A DNA stretch of 64,000 nt from Amycolatopsis sp. 195334CR (GTDB taxonomy: Bacteria; Actinomycetota; Actinomycetes; Mycobacteriales; Pseudonocardiaceae), in NCBI RefSeq assembly GCF_017309385.1, contig NZ_JAFJMJ010000002.1:2046001-2110000 (forward strand), read 5' to 3'. The translations under genes and the position numbers were made by a program. The notes beneath the pieces are model-generated. The model ran no database searches. It was not told where the DNA came from and saw only the letters and a list, made by a program, of their open reading frames with translations. Shown here piece after piece: positions 7,553 through 15,526 of this stretch (positions within the stretch are counted from its first letter, which is position 1; every line of letters begins with the position of its first letter).

Positions 7553-9112
7553 GTGCCCAGTTTGAGCCGCCGTTCCGTACTCGCGGGTGCCGCCGCCGCG
7601 ACCGGCCTGACCCTCCTCGGCAGCGGCAGCGCGGCCGCCGGGATCCGGCTCACCCGCGAGGAGCACCGCGTGGTGATCATCGGTTCCGGCTTCGGCGGGG
7701 GCGTGACCGCGCTGCGGCTCGCGGAGGCGGGCGTGCCGGTGATCGTGCTCGAACGCGGCCGCCGCTGGCCGACCGGCCCGGACGCGGAGACCTTCCCGCA
7801 CGCCACCGCGCCGGACAAGCGGATGTTCTGGTTGGGCTCGGCGCCCTCGCTGCCGGGGATCCCCTCCGTGCCGTTCGAGCCGTACACCGGGTTGCTGGAG
7901 CAGGTTCCCGGCCGGGGCATGAGCATGATGTGCGCGGCGGGCGTCGGCGGTGGCTCGCTGGTGTACCAGGGCATGACCCTGCAGCCGACCGCCGAGCTGT
8001 TCGACAGCTGCTTCCCGGCCCAGCTCGACTACGCGGAAATGGACCGCGTCCACTACCCGCGCGTGGCTCGGATGCTGGGCGTGGAAACCGCGCCGGACGA
8101 GCTGATCGAAAGCAAAACCTACGCCGCCGCAAGGGTTTTCGCCGCCAGTGCGGAGAAGGCGGGTTACGGCGTCTCGAAGATCCCGATGCCGATCGACTGG
8201 ACCTACGCCCTGCGTGAACTCGATGGCGAGATGCGACCGTCCTACACGAACGGTGACTGCTCGCTCGGCGTGAACAACGGCGGCAAGCATTCGGTCGACG
8301 TGACCTACCTGGCCGCCGCGGAGGCCACCGGACGGTGCACGGTGGCGACCCAGCACAACGTCACCGAGGTGGCCAGGGCGGCGGACGGCCGGTGGGAGAT
8401 CAGCGTCGACCGCATCAACACGCGCGGCGAGGTGCTGGAGCAGAAGTTGCTGACCACCAAGTCGCTCGTGCTCGCGGCCGGGACGGCGAACACCACGCGC
8501 CTGCTGATGCGTGCCGCGGCCAAGGGCACCATTCCCGATCTGCCGGACGGCCTCGGCACCGGCTGGGGCAGCAACGGCGACCGGATCTACACCTGGACCG
8601 ACCTCGCCGACGACTTCGGGGCCCCGCAGGGCGGCCCGGTGATCTACGGCAGCAAGGAGTGGGACGACCCGGCGCTGGCCAACACGGTCATCCAGGCGTC
8701 CCTGCCACCGCTGCCCGACCTGCGGACGACCATGCTGGTCGGCTTCGGCGTGAGCGAGGGTCGCGGCCGGCTCGTCTACGACGCGGCCAAGGACGACGTG
8801 GTGCTGCACTGGCCCGCCGACGCCGATCGCGCGCTCGCCCGGCGCATCCACGAGCGGATCTCGAAGATCGCCGGTCCGCTGAGCGTGCTGCTGGACACCA
8901 CCGCGGTCGCGCCGACCACCTGGCACCCGCTGGGCGGCGCGGCGATGGGCTCGGTGTGCGACCTGGAAGGCCGGGTGCTCGGGCAGCGCGGCCTGTACGT
9001 GCTCGACGGCGCGCTGATGCCGGGCACCACCGCCGCCTGCAACCCGTCGATGACCATCGCCGCGGTGGCCGAGCGGGCACTGTCCCGGCTGGTCACCACC
9101 GGCGAGTTCTGA
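7553..9112 (+). CDS. Secreted GMC oxidoreductase, cholesterol-oxidase-like
   Basis: A 519-residue FAD enzyme. A twin-arginine-type signal (SRRSVLAGAAAATGLTLLG) is followed by the FAD dinucleotide motif VVIIGSGFGGGVTALRLAEAG and then the acidic FAD-ribose residue in VLERG. The C-terminal WHPLGG and the segment from GLYVLDGALMPG to NPSMTIAA match class I cholesterol oxidases, including the active-site His and Asn. The GTG at 7553 follows GGAGGACCGC; the frame opens earlier at 7457, but that would bury the signal peptide. Tat export fits a cofactor folded in the cytoplasm. Sterol oxidation is the best guess; other secondary alcohols are possible. Confidence 0.85.
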   Translation: MPSLSRRSVLAGAAAATGLTLLGSGSAAAGIRLTREEHRVVIIGSGFGGGVTALRLAEAGVPVIVLERGRRWPTGPDAETFPHATAPDKRMFWLGSAPSLPGIPSVPFEPYTGLLEQVPGRGMSMMCAAGVGGGSLVYQGMTLQPTAELFDSCFPAQLDYAEMDRVHYPRVARMLGVETAPDELIESKTYAAARVFAASAEKAGYGVSKIPMPIDWTYALRELDGEMRPSYTNGDCSLGVNNGGKHSVDVTYLAAAEATGRCTVATQHNVTEVARAADGRWEISVDRINTRGEVLEQKLLTTKSLVLAAGTANTTRLLMRAAAKGTIPDLPDGLGTGWGSNGDRIYTWTDLADDFGAPQGGPVIYGSKEWDDPALANTVIQASLPPLPDLRTTMLVGFGVSEGRGRLVYDAAKDDVVLHWPADADRALARRIHERISKIAGPLSVLLDTTAVAPTTWHPLGGAAMGSVCDLEGRVLGQRGLYVLDGALMPGTTAACNPSMTIAAVAERALSRLVTTGEF

Positions 9113-9144
9113 CGCTGTACCCCGCAACTCGACGAGGAGTTCAG

Positions 9145-10335
9145 ATGCGCAGCTTCGGCAAGACGTGGCGGGCGTTCGCGCTCGTGGTGGTCGCCGCGTT
9201 GTCGTTGTCCATGGTGGGTTCGGCTCCCGTGCTGGCCGCCGATCCACCGCAGGGGCCCGAAGGCGACGCCTTCTACACGCCGCCGTCGCCGTTGCCGGAA
9301 GGCGGCAACGGGGACGTGATCTGGTGGCGGCAGCTGCCCGGTCAGCTCGGTGCGCGCGGGTACCTGGTGCTCTACCGGTCCACTTCGGCCACCGGCACGC
9401 CGATCGCGGTGTCCGGCCGGGTGCTGGTGCCCACCGCGGCGTGGACCGGGGCGGGGGAGCGGCCGATCGTCTCGGTCGCGAGCGGGACCCGGGGCATCGG
9501 TGACTCGTGCGCGCCGTCGAAGTTCCAGCCGGACTACGAGAAACCGCTGTTCATCGACGCGATGCTGCGGAAGGGCTGGGCGGTGGCGATCACCGACTAC
9601 GAGGGCCTCGGCACGCCGGGAACGCACACGTACGTGGTCGGCCAGTCCGAAGGCCGCTCGGTGATCGACGCGGTGCGCGCGGCGACACGACTCCCGGCGG
9701 CCGGGCTGGCGTCCGGTGGTCCGGTGGCGTTCTCCGGGTATTCGCAGGGCGGCGGGGGAGCGGCGTGGGCCGGGGAACTGGCGCCGTCGTACGCCCCCGA
9801 ACTGGACGTAGTCGGCATCACCGCGGGCGGTACCCCGGCCGATCTGACCGCCGTTTCGCAGTTCCTGGACGGCAGCATCGGGTTCGGCTTCCTGCTGCTG
9901 TCGGCGCTGGGGCTGGACGCCGCCTACCCCGAACTGGACCTGCCCGACTACCTCAACGCCAAGGGCCGCGAGCTGTACGAGACCCAGCAGGGCGCCTGCG
10001 TGGACGCGGTGTTCGGGTACGCGTTCGGGCACATCGCGGACTACACGACGTCGAACCCGCTGGCCGAACCGGACTGGCAGGCGCGGCTGGCGGAGAACGA
10101 GCTCGGCACGCGGGCGCCGGAGGCGCCGATCTACCTGTTCCACGGGCTCGGCGACGAGATCATCCCGCTGGCGCAGGCCCAGGAGCTGCGCTCGCGGTAC
10201 TGCGCGGCCGGGGTCGACGTGCAGTGGGCGACGTTCCTCGGCGAGCACGTCACGACGCTGGTGTTCTCGGCGCCGGACGTGCTCGGTTACCTCGGCGACC
10301 GGTTCGCCGGGAAGCCGGTGAAGAGCAACTGCTAA
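9145..10335 (+). CDS. Secreted lipase/esterase (secretory lipase family)
   Basis: A 396-residue exported alpha/beta hydrolase. A Sec signal peptide (RAFALVVVAALSLSMVGSAPVLA) precedes a domain with the nucleophile elbow FSGYSQGGGGAAW, an acidic region near LFHGLGDEIIPL and a late His in LGEHVTTL: Ser, Asp and His in the order of the fungal/actinobacterial LIP family. GACGAGGAGT precedes the ATG. It follows the cholesterol-oxidase-like gene by 32 nt, so both are probably one operon. The pair could release and oxidise sterols or other lipids outside the cell. Confidence 0.85.
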   Translation: MRSFGKTWRAFALVVVAALSLSMVGSAPVLAADPPQGPEGDAFYTPPSPLPEGGNGDVIWWRQLPGQLGARGYLVLYRSTSATGTPIAVSGRVLVPTAAWTGAGERPIVSVASGTRGIGDSCAPSKFQPDYEKPLFIDAMLRKGWAVAITDYEGLGTPGTHTYVVGQSEGRSVIDAVRAATRLPAAGLASGGPVAFSGYSQGGGGAAWAGELAPSYAPELDVVGITAGGTPADLTAVSQFLDGSIGFGFLLLSALGLDAAYPELDLPDYLNAKGRELYETQQGACVDAVFGYAFGHIADYTTSNPLAEPDWQARLAENELGTRAPEAPIYLFHGLGDEIIPLAQAQELRSRYCAAGVDVQWATFLGEHVTTLVFSAPDVLGYLGDRFAGKPVKSNC

Positions 10336-11036
10336 CCGCGGCGGCGGGGCTTCCCCCGTCTGGGCGCCCCGCGCTGCTGGGGTTTCTTCGGCGGCTGGGC
10401 CTTGGGCTTCGGCTTGGCCTTGGGCTTCGCGGGTTCCGGCTGGCGGCCGCGGGTGCTGTTCACCGTGCGGCCGCGCACGATCCCGATGAACTGCTCCATC
10501 AGGTCCGTGGTCTCCTCCTCCAGCCACGACAGCGCCACCTGCGACTCCGGGGCGTCGGTCAGCGGCCGGTAGGTGAGGTCGCGGCGGTGGTGCAGGCGGG
10601 CCAGGGACTGCGGCACGACGAGCAGGCCGACGCCCGCGGCAACCAGCTCGACGGCGTCGCCGGTGGTGGCGGGCCGGTGGAGCGCGAGTTCTCCCGGCGG
10701 CTGTTCCCAGCCGAGGGTGTAGTCGAGCGGGTGCAGCAGCACGTCGTCGGCGAGGTCCACGGTGGACACCTCGTCGGCGGCGGCGATCAGGTGGTCCTTG
10801 GGCACCACGACCACGGTGTTCTCGGTGTACAGCGGGATCGCGTGCAGACCGGTCCGGTCGATCGGCAGGCGCAGCAGGGCCGCGTCGGCGCCGCGGTCGC
10901 GGATCTTCGCCTCGGCCTCGCCCGGCGGGACCTGGAGCAGGTGCAGCGGCACCCGCGGCAGGCGTTCCGACCAGATCCGCGCCCACTTGCCCGGCGTCAC
11001 ACCCGGCACGTACGCGAGGCTGAAGGATTCGGTCAC
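10332..11036 (-). CDS. LysR-type effector-domain protein without DNA-binding domain
   Basis: A 234-residue protein that resembles the C-terminal substrate-binding domain of LysR regulators (for example DAALLRLPIDRTGLHAIPLYTENTVVVVPKDHLIA). It starts directly at the effector domain; no helix-turn-helix is present. Residues after about 198 form a Lys/Pro/Arg-rich tail (KPKAKPKPKAQPPKKPQQRG) that could bind nucleic acid. The GTG at 11036 is chosen because the frame upstream of it is the antisense of the neighbouring gene. It is divergent from a DUF5997 gene with only 46 nt between them, a pairing seen elsewhere in actinobacteria. Confidence 0.75.
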   Translation of the reverse strand: MTESFSLAYVPGVTPGKWARIWSERLPRVPLHLLQVPPGEAEAKIRDRGADAALLRLPIDRTGLHAIPLYTENTVVVVPKDHLIAAADEVSTVDLADDVLLHPLDYTLGWEQPPGELALHRPATTGDAVELVAAGVGLLVVPQSLARLHHRRDLTYRPLTDAPESQVALSWLEEETTDLMEQFIGIVRGRTVNSTRGRQPEPAKPKAKPKPKAQPPKKPQQRGAPRRGKPRRRG

Positions 11037-11082
11037 GGCGGCCAGATTACCGGGCGTGATCGGGCTGGTTACCCTGGAGGGC

Positions 11083-11460
11083 ATGACGTCGCACAAGACC
11101 TCCCAGACGATGAAGCCGGCGACCGCGGCGAAGAAGCTGGGCGTGTACCTCGAGGCCACCCCGGCCCGGTTCCAGGAGGGTGTCGTCTCGCGCGACGAGC
11201 TGAACGCGCTGCAGGCGGACCCGCCGGAGTGGCTGCGCGACCTCCGCCGGAACGGCCCGCACCCGCGGCAGGTCGCGGCCGCGAAGCTGGGCATCTCGAT
11301 CGGCGGCCTGGCGCGGGCCGGGCTGACCGACCCGCTGACCACCGAGCAGATCGACACGCTCAAGGCGGAGAACCCGGAGTGGCTGGAGCGGGAACGCGCC
11401 ACGCAGGCGGAGGTGCGGAAGGAAGCCGCCCGCCTGAAGGAGAAGTCCGACCGGAACTGA
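11083..11460 (+). CDS. DUF5997 family protein
   Basis: A 125-residue, charged, soluble protein. Features are the K-P-A-T-A-A-K-K-L-G-V-Y-L start, two short repeats built around a P-E-W-L motif (DPPEWLRDLRRNG and NPEWLERERAT) and a middle segment (HPRQVAAAKLGISIGGLARAGL) that looks like a helix-turn-helix. The family name is given from recall of this pattern. It is divergent from the LysR-effector-like gene, which suggests a joint role, possibly a split regulator in which one partner binds ligand and this one binds DNA; that is inference. Confidence 0.7.
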   Translation: MTSHKTSQTMKPATAAKKLGVYLEATPARFQEGVVSRDELNALQADPPEWLRDLRRNGPHPRQVAAAKLGISIGGLARAGLTDPLTTEQIDTLKAENPEWLERERATQAEVRKEAARLKEKSDRN

Positions 11461-11465
11461 GGTCG

Positions 11466-11524
11466 AATGCTATGAGTGGGGCATTACTTGCGTTGAATGC
11501 AAGTAATGCCCCACTCATAGCATT
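11466..11524. repeat. Long perfect inverted repeat between convergent genes
   Basis: Perfect 26-nt arms (11466-11491 and 11499-11524; the left arm starts AATGCTATGAGTGGGGCATT) with a 7-nt loop, lying between the DUF5997 gene and the convergent lexA-like gene. It can act as a two-way terminator, but the arms are much longer than a terminator needs. Confidence 0.85.
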
Positions 11525-11536
11525 GGGCCGGTGGGG

Positions 11537-12199
11537 TCAGACGCTGCGCAGGACCGAGACGACCACGCCCAGGATCACCGCGCGGTCCCCGTCGATCACC
11601 TCGTAGGCCGGGTTCCGCGGCTCCAGGTACACGTGCCCGTTCCGCCGCCGGTACACCTTCACCGTCGCCTCCTCGTCGATCATGGCGGCGACGATCTGCC
11701 CCGAGTGCGCCTCGTGCTGCTGGCGCACCACCACGGTGTCGCCGTCGCAGATGGCGGCGTCGATCATCGAGTCCCCGCGCACCTGCAGCCCGAACACGGT
11801 GCCGCGCCCGGCGAACTGCCGCGGCAGCGTGAGCACGTCGTCCACGTGCTCCTCCGCCGAGATCGGGGTGCCCGCCGCGATGTGCCCGACCACCGGCACG
11901 CTCACCGAATCCCCGTCCGCCCGCTGCGACGCGGAACCACGCAGGAACAGGCGCACGTCGATCGGCCGCGACACGGTGGCGCCCCGCCGGAGGAAGCCCT
12001 TCTCCTCCAGCGCCGCCAGGTGCTTCGACACCGAGGACGAGGACCGCAGGCCGACCGCTTCGCCGAGTTCGCGGGTGCTGGGCGAGTACCCGTGCCGGTT
12101 CACCCAGTCCTGGATGGTGACCAGGATCCGTTGCTGGCGCTCGGGCAGGGCCGAGGCGTCCAGGTGATCCAGCTCGTCGAACTCGTGGTAGGCGGTCAT
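11537..12199 (-). CDS. lexA: LexA-family repressor (likely paralogue)
   Basis: A 220-residue protein with the full LexA layout. A winged helix (ERQQRILVTIQDWVNRHGYSPSTRELGEAVGLRSSSSVSKHLAALEEKGFLRR) is followed by the self-cleavage Ala-Gly in HIAAGTPI, the catalytic Ser in GDSMIDAAICDGD and the catalytic Lys in EATVKVYRR. It should therefore be capable of RecA-stimulated autocleavage. The recognition helix (SSVSKHLAALEEKG) differs from the usual actinobacterial form (SVAHQLxxLERKG), and no SOS box (CGAAC-N4-GTTCG) is visible upstream, so I think this is a second, specialised copy. A PPOX-family gene lies 31 nt upstream in the same direction. Confidence 0.85.
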   Translation of the reverse strand: MTAYHEFDELDHLDASALPERQQRILVTIQDWVNRHGYSPSTRELGEAVGLRSSSSVSKHLAALEEKGFLRRGATVSRPIDVRLFLRGSASQRADGDSVSVPVVGHIAAGTPISAEEHVDDVLTLPRQFAGRGTVFGLQVRGDSMIDAAICDGDTVVVRQQHEAHSGQIVAAMIDEEATVKVYRRRNGHVYLEPRNPAYEVIDGDRAVILGVVVSVLRSV

Positions 12200-12230
12200 C
12201 CGCGCATGGTACCGGCCCTCCACAGTGGAC

Positions 12231-12638
12231 TCAGTGGACGGTCCGCGTGGCCTCGTACCAGTTCTCGCCGACCGGCTCGCCCGCGAGGTTCCAGCTCCAC
12301 GAGACCACCGGCGTGATCGGCAGGTAGTGCCCGGGCCCGACCGTGCCGACCCGCTCCTGCGGCACCCCGGCCCGCCCGTACACCCGGATTCCCCTGGCCA
12401 CGAACGGGTCCATCGAGACCAGGTCGTCGACCACCAGCGCCACCCGGTCCTGCCCGGCGGCCACGTTGCGGAACTTCCGCGTGTGCACCACCGTGGCGCC
12501 ACCACCGACCCAGAACCCGGCGCCGTCGAACTCGAACGCCACCGGCACCACGTCCGGCTGCCCTTCCGCCGAGACGGTGGACAGCCGGGCCAGCGGCTGC
12601 GAGCGCAGGTACGCGATCTCTTCTTCGCTGAAGGCCAT
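12231..12638 (-). CDS. PPOX-class (pyridoxamine-oxidase-fold) F420/flavin protein
   Basis: A 135-residue split-barrel protein. The start EEIAYLRSQPLARLSTVSAEGQPDVVPVAFEFDG and the later HTRKFRNVAAGQDRVALVVDD follow the pattern of PPOX-class F420-dependent enzymes. The C-terminus (YLPITPVVSWSWNLAGEPVGENWYEATRTVH) is less usual. A purine-rich GAAAGGAGT lies before the ATG. It is upstream of the lexA-like gene in one transcript. Cofactor (F420 or FMN) and substrate are not decided by sequence. Confidence 0.8.
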   Translation of the reverse strand: MAFSEEEIAYLRSQPLARLSTVSAEGQPDVVPVAFEFDGAGFWVGGGATVVHTRKFRNVAAGQDRVALVVDDLVSMDPFVARGIRVYGRAGVPQERVGTVGPGHYLPITPVVSWSWNLAGEPVGENWYEATRTVH

Positions 12639-12704
12639 GGACGGGGACTCCTTTCGTGTGGATGGTCACTGCCTACACGAACGGAGCCCCCCGCGGATCG
12701 ACAA

Positions 12705-14213
12705 TCAGCCTGCCGGGCGAACCGCGAAATCGTCGAAGGACGCCGCCGCGCCGAACACCCGGACGCCGTTCGCGCCGGTGGGGTGGGTGCCGTCGGTGAC
12801 CCGCAGCTTCGGCGTGCTCAGGTCGTCGACGTAGACCTCGATGACCGGCCCGGTCGCGGTGACGCGCAGGTGGCGGGCCTGGCCGATGGCCCCGGCCAGC
12901 GGCGCCGACGCCAGTTCGGTCCACGAGTTGCCGGCGCGCCCGAGCACCACGCGGCCGGACGCGCTGATCCCGGCGTAGTACCCGGCGTAGCTGTCGGTGC
13001 CCACCGCGGCCTTCGTCGCCCGGAACACCACCCCCGCGTCGCCGCGGCTGGAGGTGAGCCGCACCTTCGTGTCCTGCGTGAAGTCGGCGAAGTTGGTGTC
13101 CAGCAACGCTTTCCCGCCCGCCGACCGGTCGGCCCGCAGCTGCCCGGCGCGAGCGGTCCACTGCCCGCCGTAGGTCTTCCACCCGAACGTGTTGCCGTCG
13201 GCGAAGTTGTCCTCGACCTTCATGGTGATCCGCGCGATGGTGCCGTCGGGGTGGAAGTTCATCCGGTCGTAGGCGAGCTGCCGGTGGTTCCCGTCGGTCT
13301 CGCTGAGCGGACGGCGGTGGTAGACGATGTACCAGATGTCGGTGCCGGGCACGTTGATCACGGAGTTGTGCCCGGACCCGCGCGCGACCGCCGGGTCCTG
13401 CGCGAGCACCTTGTCGAGCTTGGTGAACGGCCCGGTCGGCGAGTCGGCCATGGCGTAGGAGACCGAGTAGTTCGGCCCGGTCCAGCCGCCCTCGGACCAC
13501 ATCAGGTAGTACTTGCCGCCGCGCTTGAACATCTGCGAACCCTCGACGTACTCCGGGTTCGGGGTGATCTCGCGGTAGGTGGTGCCGTCGTCGAAGGTGC
13601 CGAGGCTGGTCATGTCGGCGTTGAGCTTGACCACGTTGGCGTGCCCCCAGCCGCCGTAGTACATGTACGCCTGACCGTCGTCGTCGATGAAGACGTCCTG
13701 GTCGATCGGCTGGGCGCCGTTGTGGAAGCGGTCGATCAGCGGTTTGCCCAGCGCGTCGCGGTACGGGCCCTCCGGCCGGTCGGAGACGGCCACGCCGATG
13801 CCGCCGAGTTCGTTGTCGCTCTGGATGTCGTTCGCGGCGAAGTACAGGAAGTACTTGCCGTCGCGCTCGATCGGGGCCGGCGCCCAGACCGCCTTCTCCG
13901 CCCACGAGACGTTCTCGGTGGTCAGCACGTTCGGGTGCTTGGTCCAGTGCACGAGGTCCTTGGACGAGAACGCGTCGAGATGGGTCTGCTCGGCGTAGAC
14001 ACGCGAGGTGGTCGGGAAGACCCAATAGGTGTTGTCGTAGATCGCCACGTCCGGATCGGCGTACCAGCCGTCGACGAACGGGTTGCCCGCTTCGGCGGTG
14101 CCGTAGTCGGGGACGGCGGGTGCGGCCGGCGCCACTCCCGGATTGGTCACCGTACTGAACACGAGCAGGGCGGCCAGCGCCCCGGTGGCGAGTCTTCTCG
14201 GGAGAGCGGTCAT
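12705..14213 (-). CDS. Secreted glycoside hydrolase family 43 protein with C-terminal sugar-binding-like domain
   Basis: A 502-residue exported enzyme. A signal peptide (RRLATGALAALLVFSTVTNPGVAPAAPA) is followed by a five-bladed-propeller GH43 domain. The catalytic-base region is DGWYADPDVAIYD, the pKa-modulating Asp lies in QPIDQDVFIDDDG and the acid Glu in YVEGSQMF. After about residue 320 comes a beta-sandwich region (EDNFADGNTFGWKTYGGQW onward), as in xylan- or arabinan-acting GH43 proteins. The ATG at 14213 follows AGGAGCTGCCGAAG; an in-frame upstream ATG at 14276 has no signal-peptide logic. Substrate is probably plant beta-xylan or arabinan. Confidence 0.9.
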   Translation of the reverse strand: MTALPRRLATGALAALLVFSTVTNPGVAPAAPAVPDYGTAEAGNPFVDGWYADPDVAIYDNTYWVFPTTSRVYAEQTHLDAFSSKDLVHWTKHPNVLTTENVSWAEKAVWAPAPIERDGKYFLYFAANDIQSDNELGGIGVAVSDRPEGPYRDALGKPLIDRFHNGAQPIDQDVFIDDDGQAYMYYGGWGHANVVKLNADMTSLGTFDDGTTYREITPNPEYVEGSQMFKRGGKYYLMWSEGGWTGPNYSVSYAMADSPTGPFTKLDKVLAQDPAVARGSGHNSVINVPGTDIWYIVYHRRPLSETDGNHRQLAYDRMNFHPDGTIARITMKVEDNFADGNTFGWKTYGGQWTARAGQLRADRSAGGKALLDTNFADFTQDTKVRLTSSRGDAGVVFRATKAAVGTDSYAGYYAGISASGRVVLGRAGNSWTELASAPLAGAIGQARHLRVTATGPVIEVYVDDLSTPKLRVTDGTHPTGANGVRVFGAAASFDDFAVRPAG

Positions 14214-14327
14214 CTTCGGCAGCTCCTGCACGCTATTCAACAACAACGAACATCTTCGGAAAAGATTGCACGACATCGGACAGGCTGGTCAAGCGTCCAC
14301 CAGGGGGCCGCGTGATAGCGTGCGCTC

Positions 14328-14463
14328 GCCAGTCGTAGGGAATCCGGTGTGAATCCGGAGCTGACGCGCAGCGGTGAGCGGCGACGGGCAGGACAGTGGC
14401 CACTGGACTCCGGTCCGGGAAGGCGTTCTGCTCGGACGACCCCGAGTCCGAAGACCTGCTGGC
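14328..14463 (+). ncRNA. Cobalamin riboswitch
   Basis: The closing stem is GCCAG (14328-14332) with CTGGC (14459-14463). Between them are the core GGGAATCCGGTGTGAATCCG, GCTGACGCGCAGCGGT just after it, and the 3' B12-box-like segment AGTCCGAAGACCTGC. This is the AdoCbl-riboswitch layout. It lies 67 nt upstream of the substrate-binding-protein gene and should reduce its expression when cobalamin is plentiful. Confidence 0.9.
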
Positions 14464-14530
14464 ACCCCGGCGCCGCCGGGGTCGTTGACCGACCGGGCTC
14501 CGCGTTCGAGCCCTCGACGCAGGGATTTCC

Positions 14531-15526
14531 GTGCCGAAAATCCGTTCTCCCCACCTGCTGCTCGCCGCGGCGCTGTGCCTCAGCGCCTGCGGGACCGACC
14601 CCGCGCCGCAAGCTCAGGCCACGACGACCGTGGAAAACTGTGGTCACCAGGTGCCGGTGGGCAAGCCGCCCGAGCGCGCGGTCGCGCTGAACCAGGGCAG
14701 CGCCGAGATCATGCTCGCGCTGGGCCTGGCCGACCGGATGGCGGGCACCGCCACCTGGACCGACCCGGTGCTGCCCGCGCTGGCCGCCGACAACGCGAAG
14801 GTGCCGCGCCTGGCGGAGAACAACCCGTCCTTCGAGGCCGTGCTGGCCACCGAACCGGACTTCGTCGCGGCCTCGTTCGTCTCCACGCTCGGCGAGGGCG
14901 GGGTGGCCACGCGCGAGCAGTTCGAGCAGCTGGGTGTGCCGACCTACGTCTCGCCCACCGACTGCCTCAAGGACAACACCGCCGGCGGTGACGGCGTGCG
15001 GACCGAGACGCTGACCATGGACGTGGTCTACACCGAGATCCGGCAGCTGGCCGCGGTGTTCGGCGTCGGGCCACGCGGTGAGCAGCTGGTGAGCGAGTTG
15101 CAGGGCCGGATGCAGCGCGCGTCGACGCGGGCCGGTGGGACCAGCGTGCTGTACTGGTTCGCCAACGCCGAATCGCCGTACCTGGCCGGGTGCTGCGGCG
15201 CGCCCGGCGTGATCACCACCGCGCTCGGGCTGAAGAACGTCTTCGACGACACCCGCGCGGAATGGCCGCAGATCAACTGGGAGACGGTGGCCGAGCGGAA
15301 TCCGCGGGTGATCGTGCTCGGTGACCTCACCCGGCGTTCGCAGACCGCGGAGAACGGGGAAGCGAAGATCGCCTTCCTCGAGTCCCATCCGGTCACCAAG
15401 GACCTCGACGCGGTGAAGAACAAGCGGTACGTGCTGCTCAGCGGTCAGGCGATGAACCCGTCGCTGCGGACCGTGGACGGGACCGAGCAGGTCGGCGAGG
15501 CGCTGCGGAAGTTCGGCCTGGCGTGA
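14531..15526 (+). CDS. ABC transporter substrate-binding lipoprotein (BtuF-like, cobalamin)
   Basis: A 331-residue lipoprotein: signal peptide with lipobox LSAC (Cys about residue 20), then a FecB/BtuF-type binding domain (ERAVALNQGSAEIMLALGLADRMAGTATW; ATEPDFVAAS; NPRVIVLGD). Four further Cys residues may form disulfides. The GTG start at 14531 lies a short distance past the cobalamin riboswitch, so the ligand is most likely cobalamin or a cobinamide, although the family also carries ferric siderophores. It overlaps the permease gene by 4 nt (GTGA). Confidence 0.9.
   Translation: MPKIRSPHLLLAAALCLSACGTDPAPQAQATTTVENCGHQVPVGKPPERAVALNQGSAEIMLALGLADRMAGTATWTDPVLPALAADNAKVPRLAENNPSFEAVLATEPDFVAASFVSTLGEGGVATREQFEQLGVPTYVSPTDCLKDNTAGGDGVRTETLTMDVVYTEIRQLAAVFGVGPRGEQLVSELQGRMQRASTRAGGTSVLYWFANAESPYLAGCCGAPGVITTALGLKNVFDDTRAEWPQINWETVAERNPRVIVLGDLTRRSQTAENGEAKIAFLESHPVTKDLDAVKNKRYVLLSGQAMNPSLRTVDGTEQVGEALRKFGLA

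Noticed and set aside
12200..12232. SOS box upstream of the lexA-like gene
   Set aside because: No CGAAC-N4-GTTCG-like dyad could be found in the gap to the PPOX gene.
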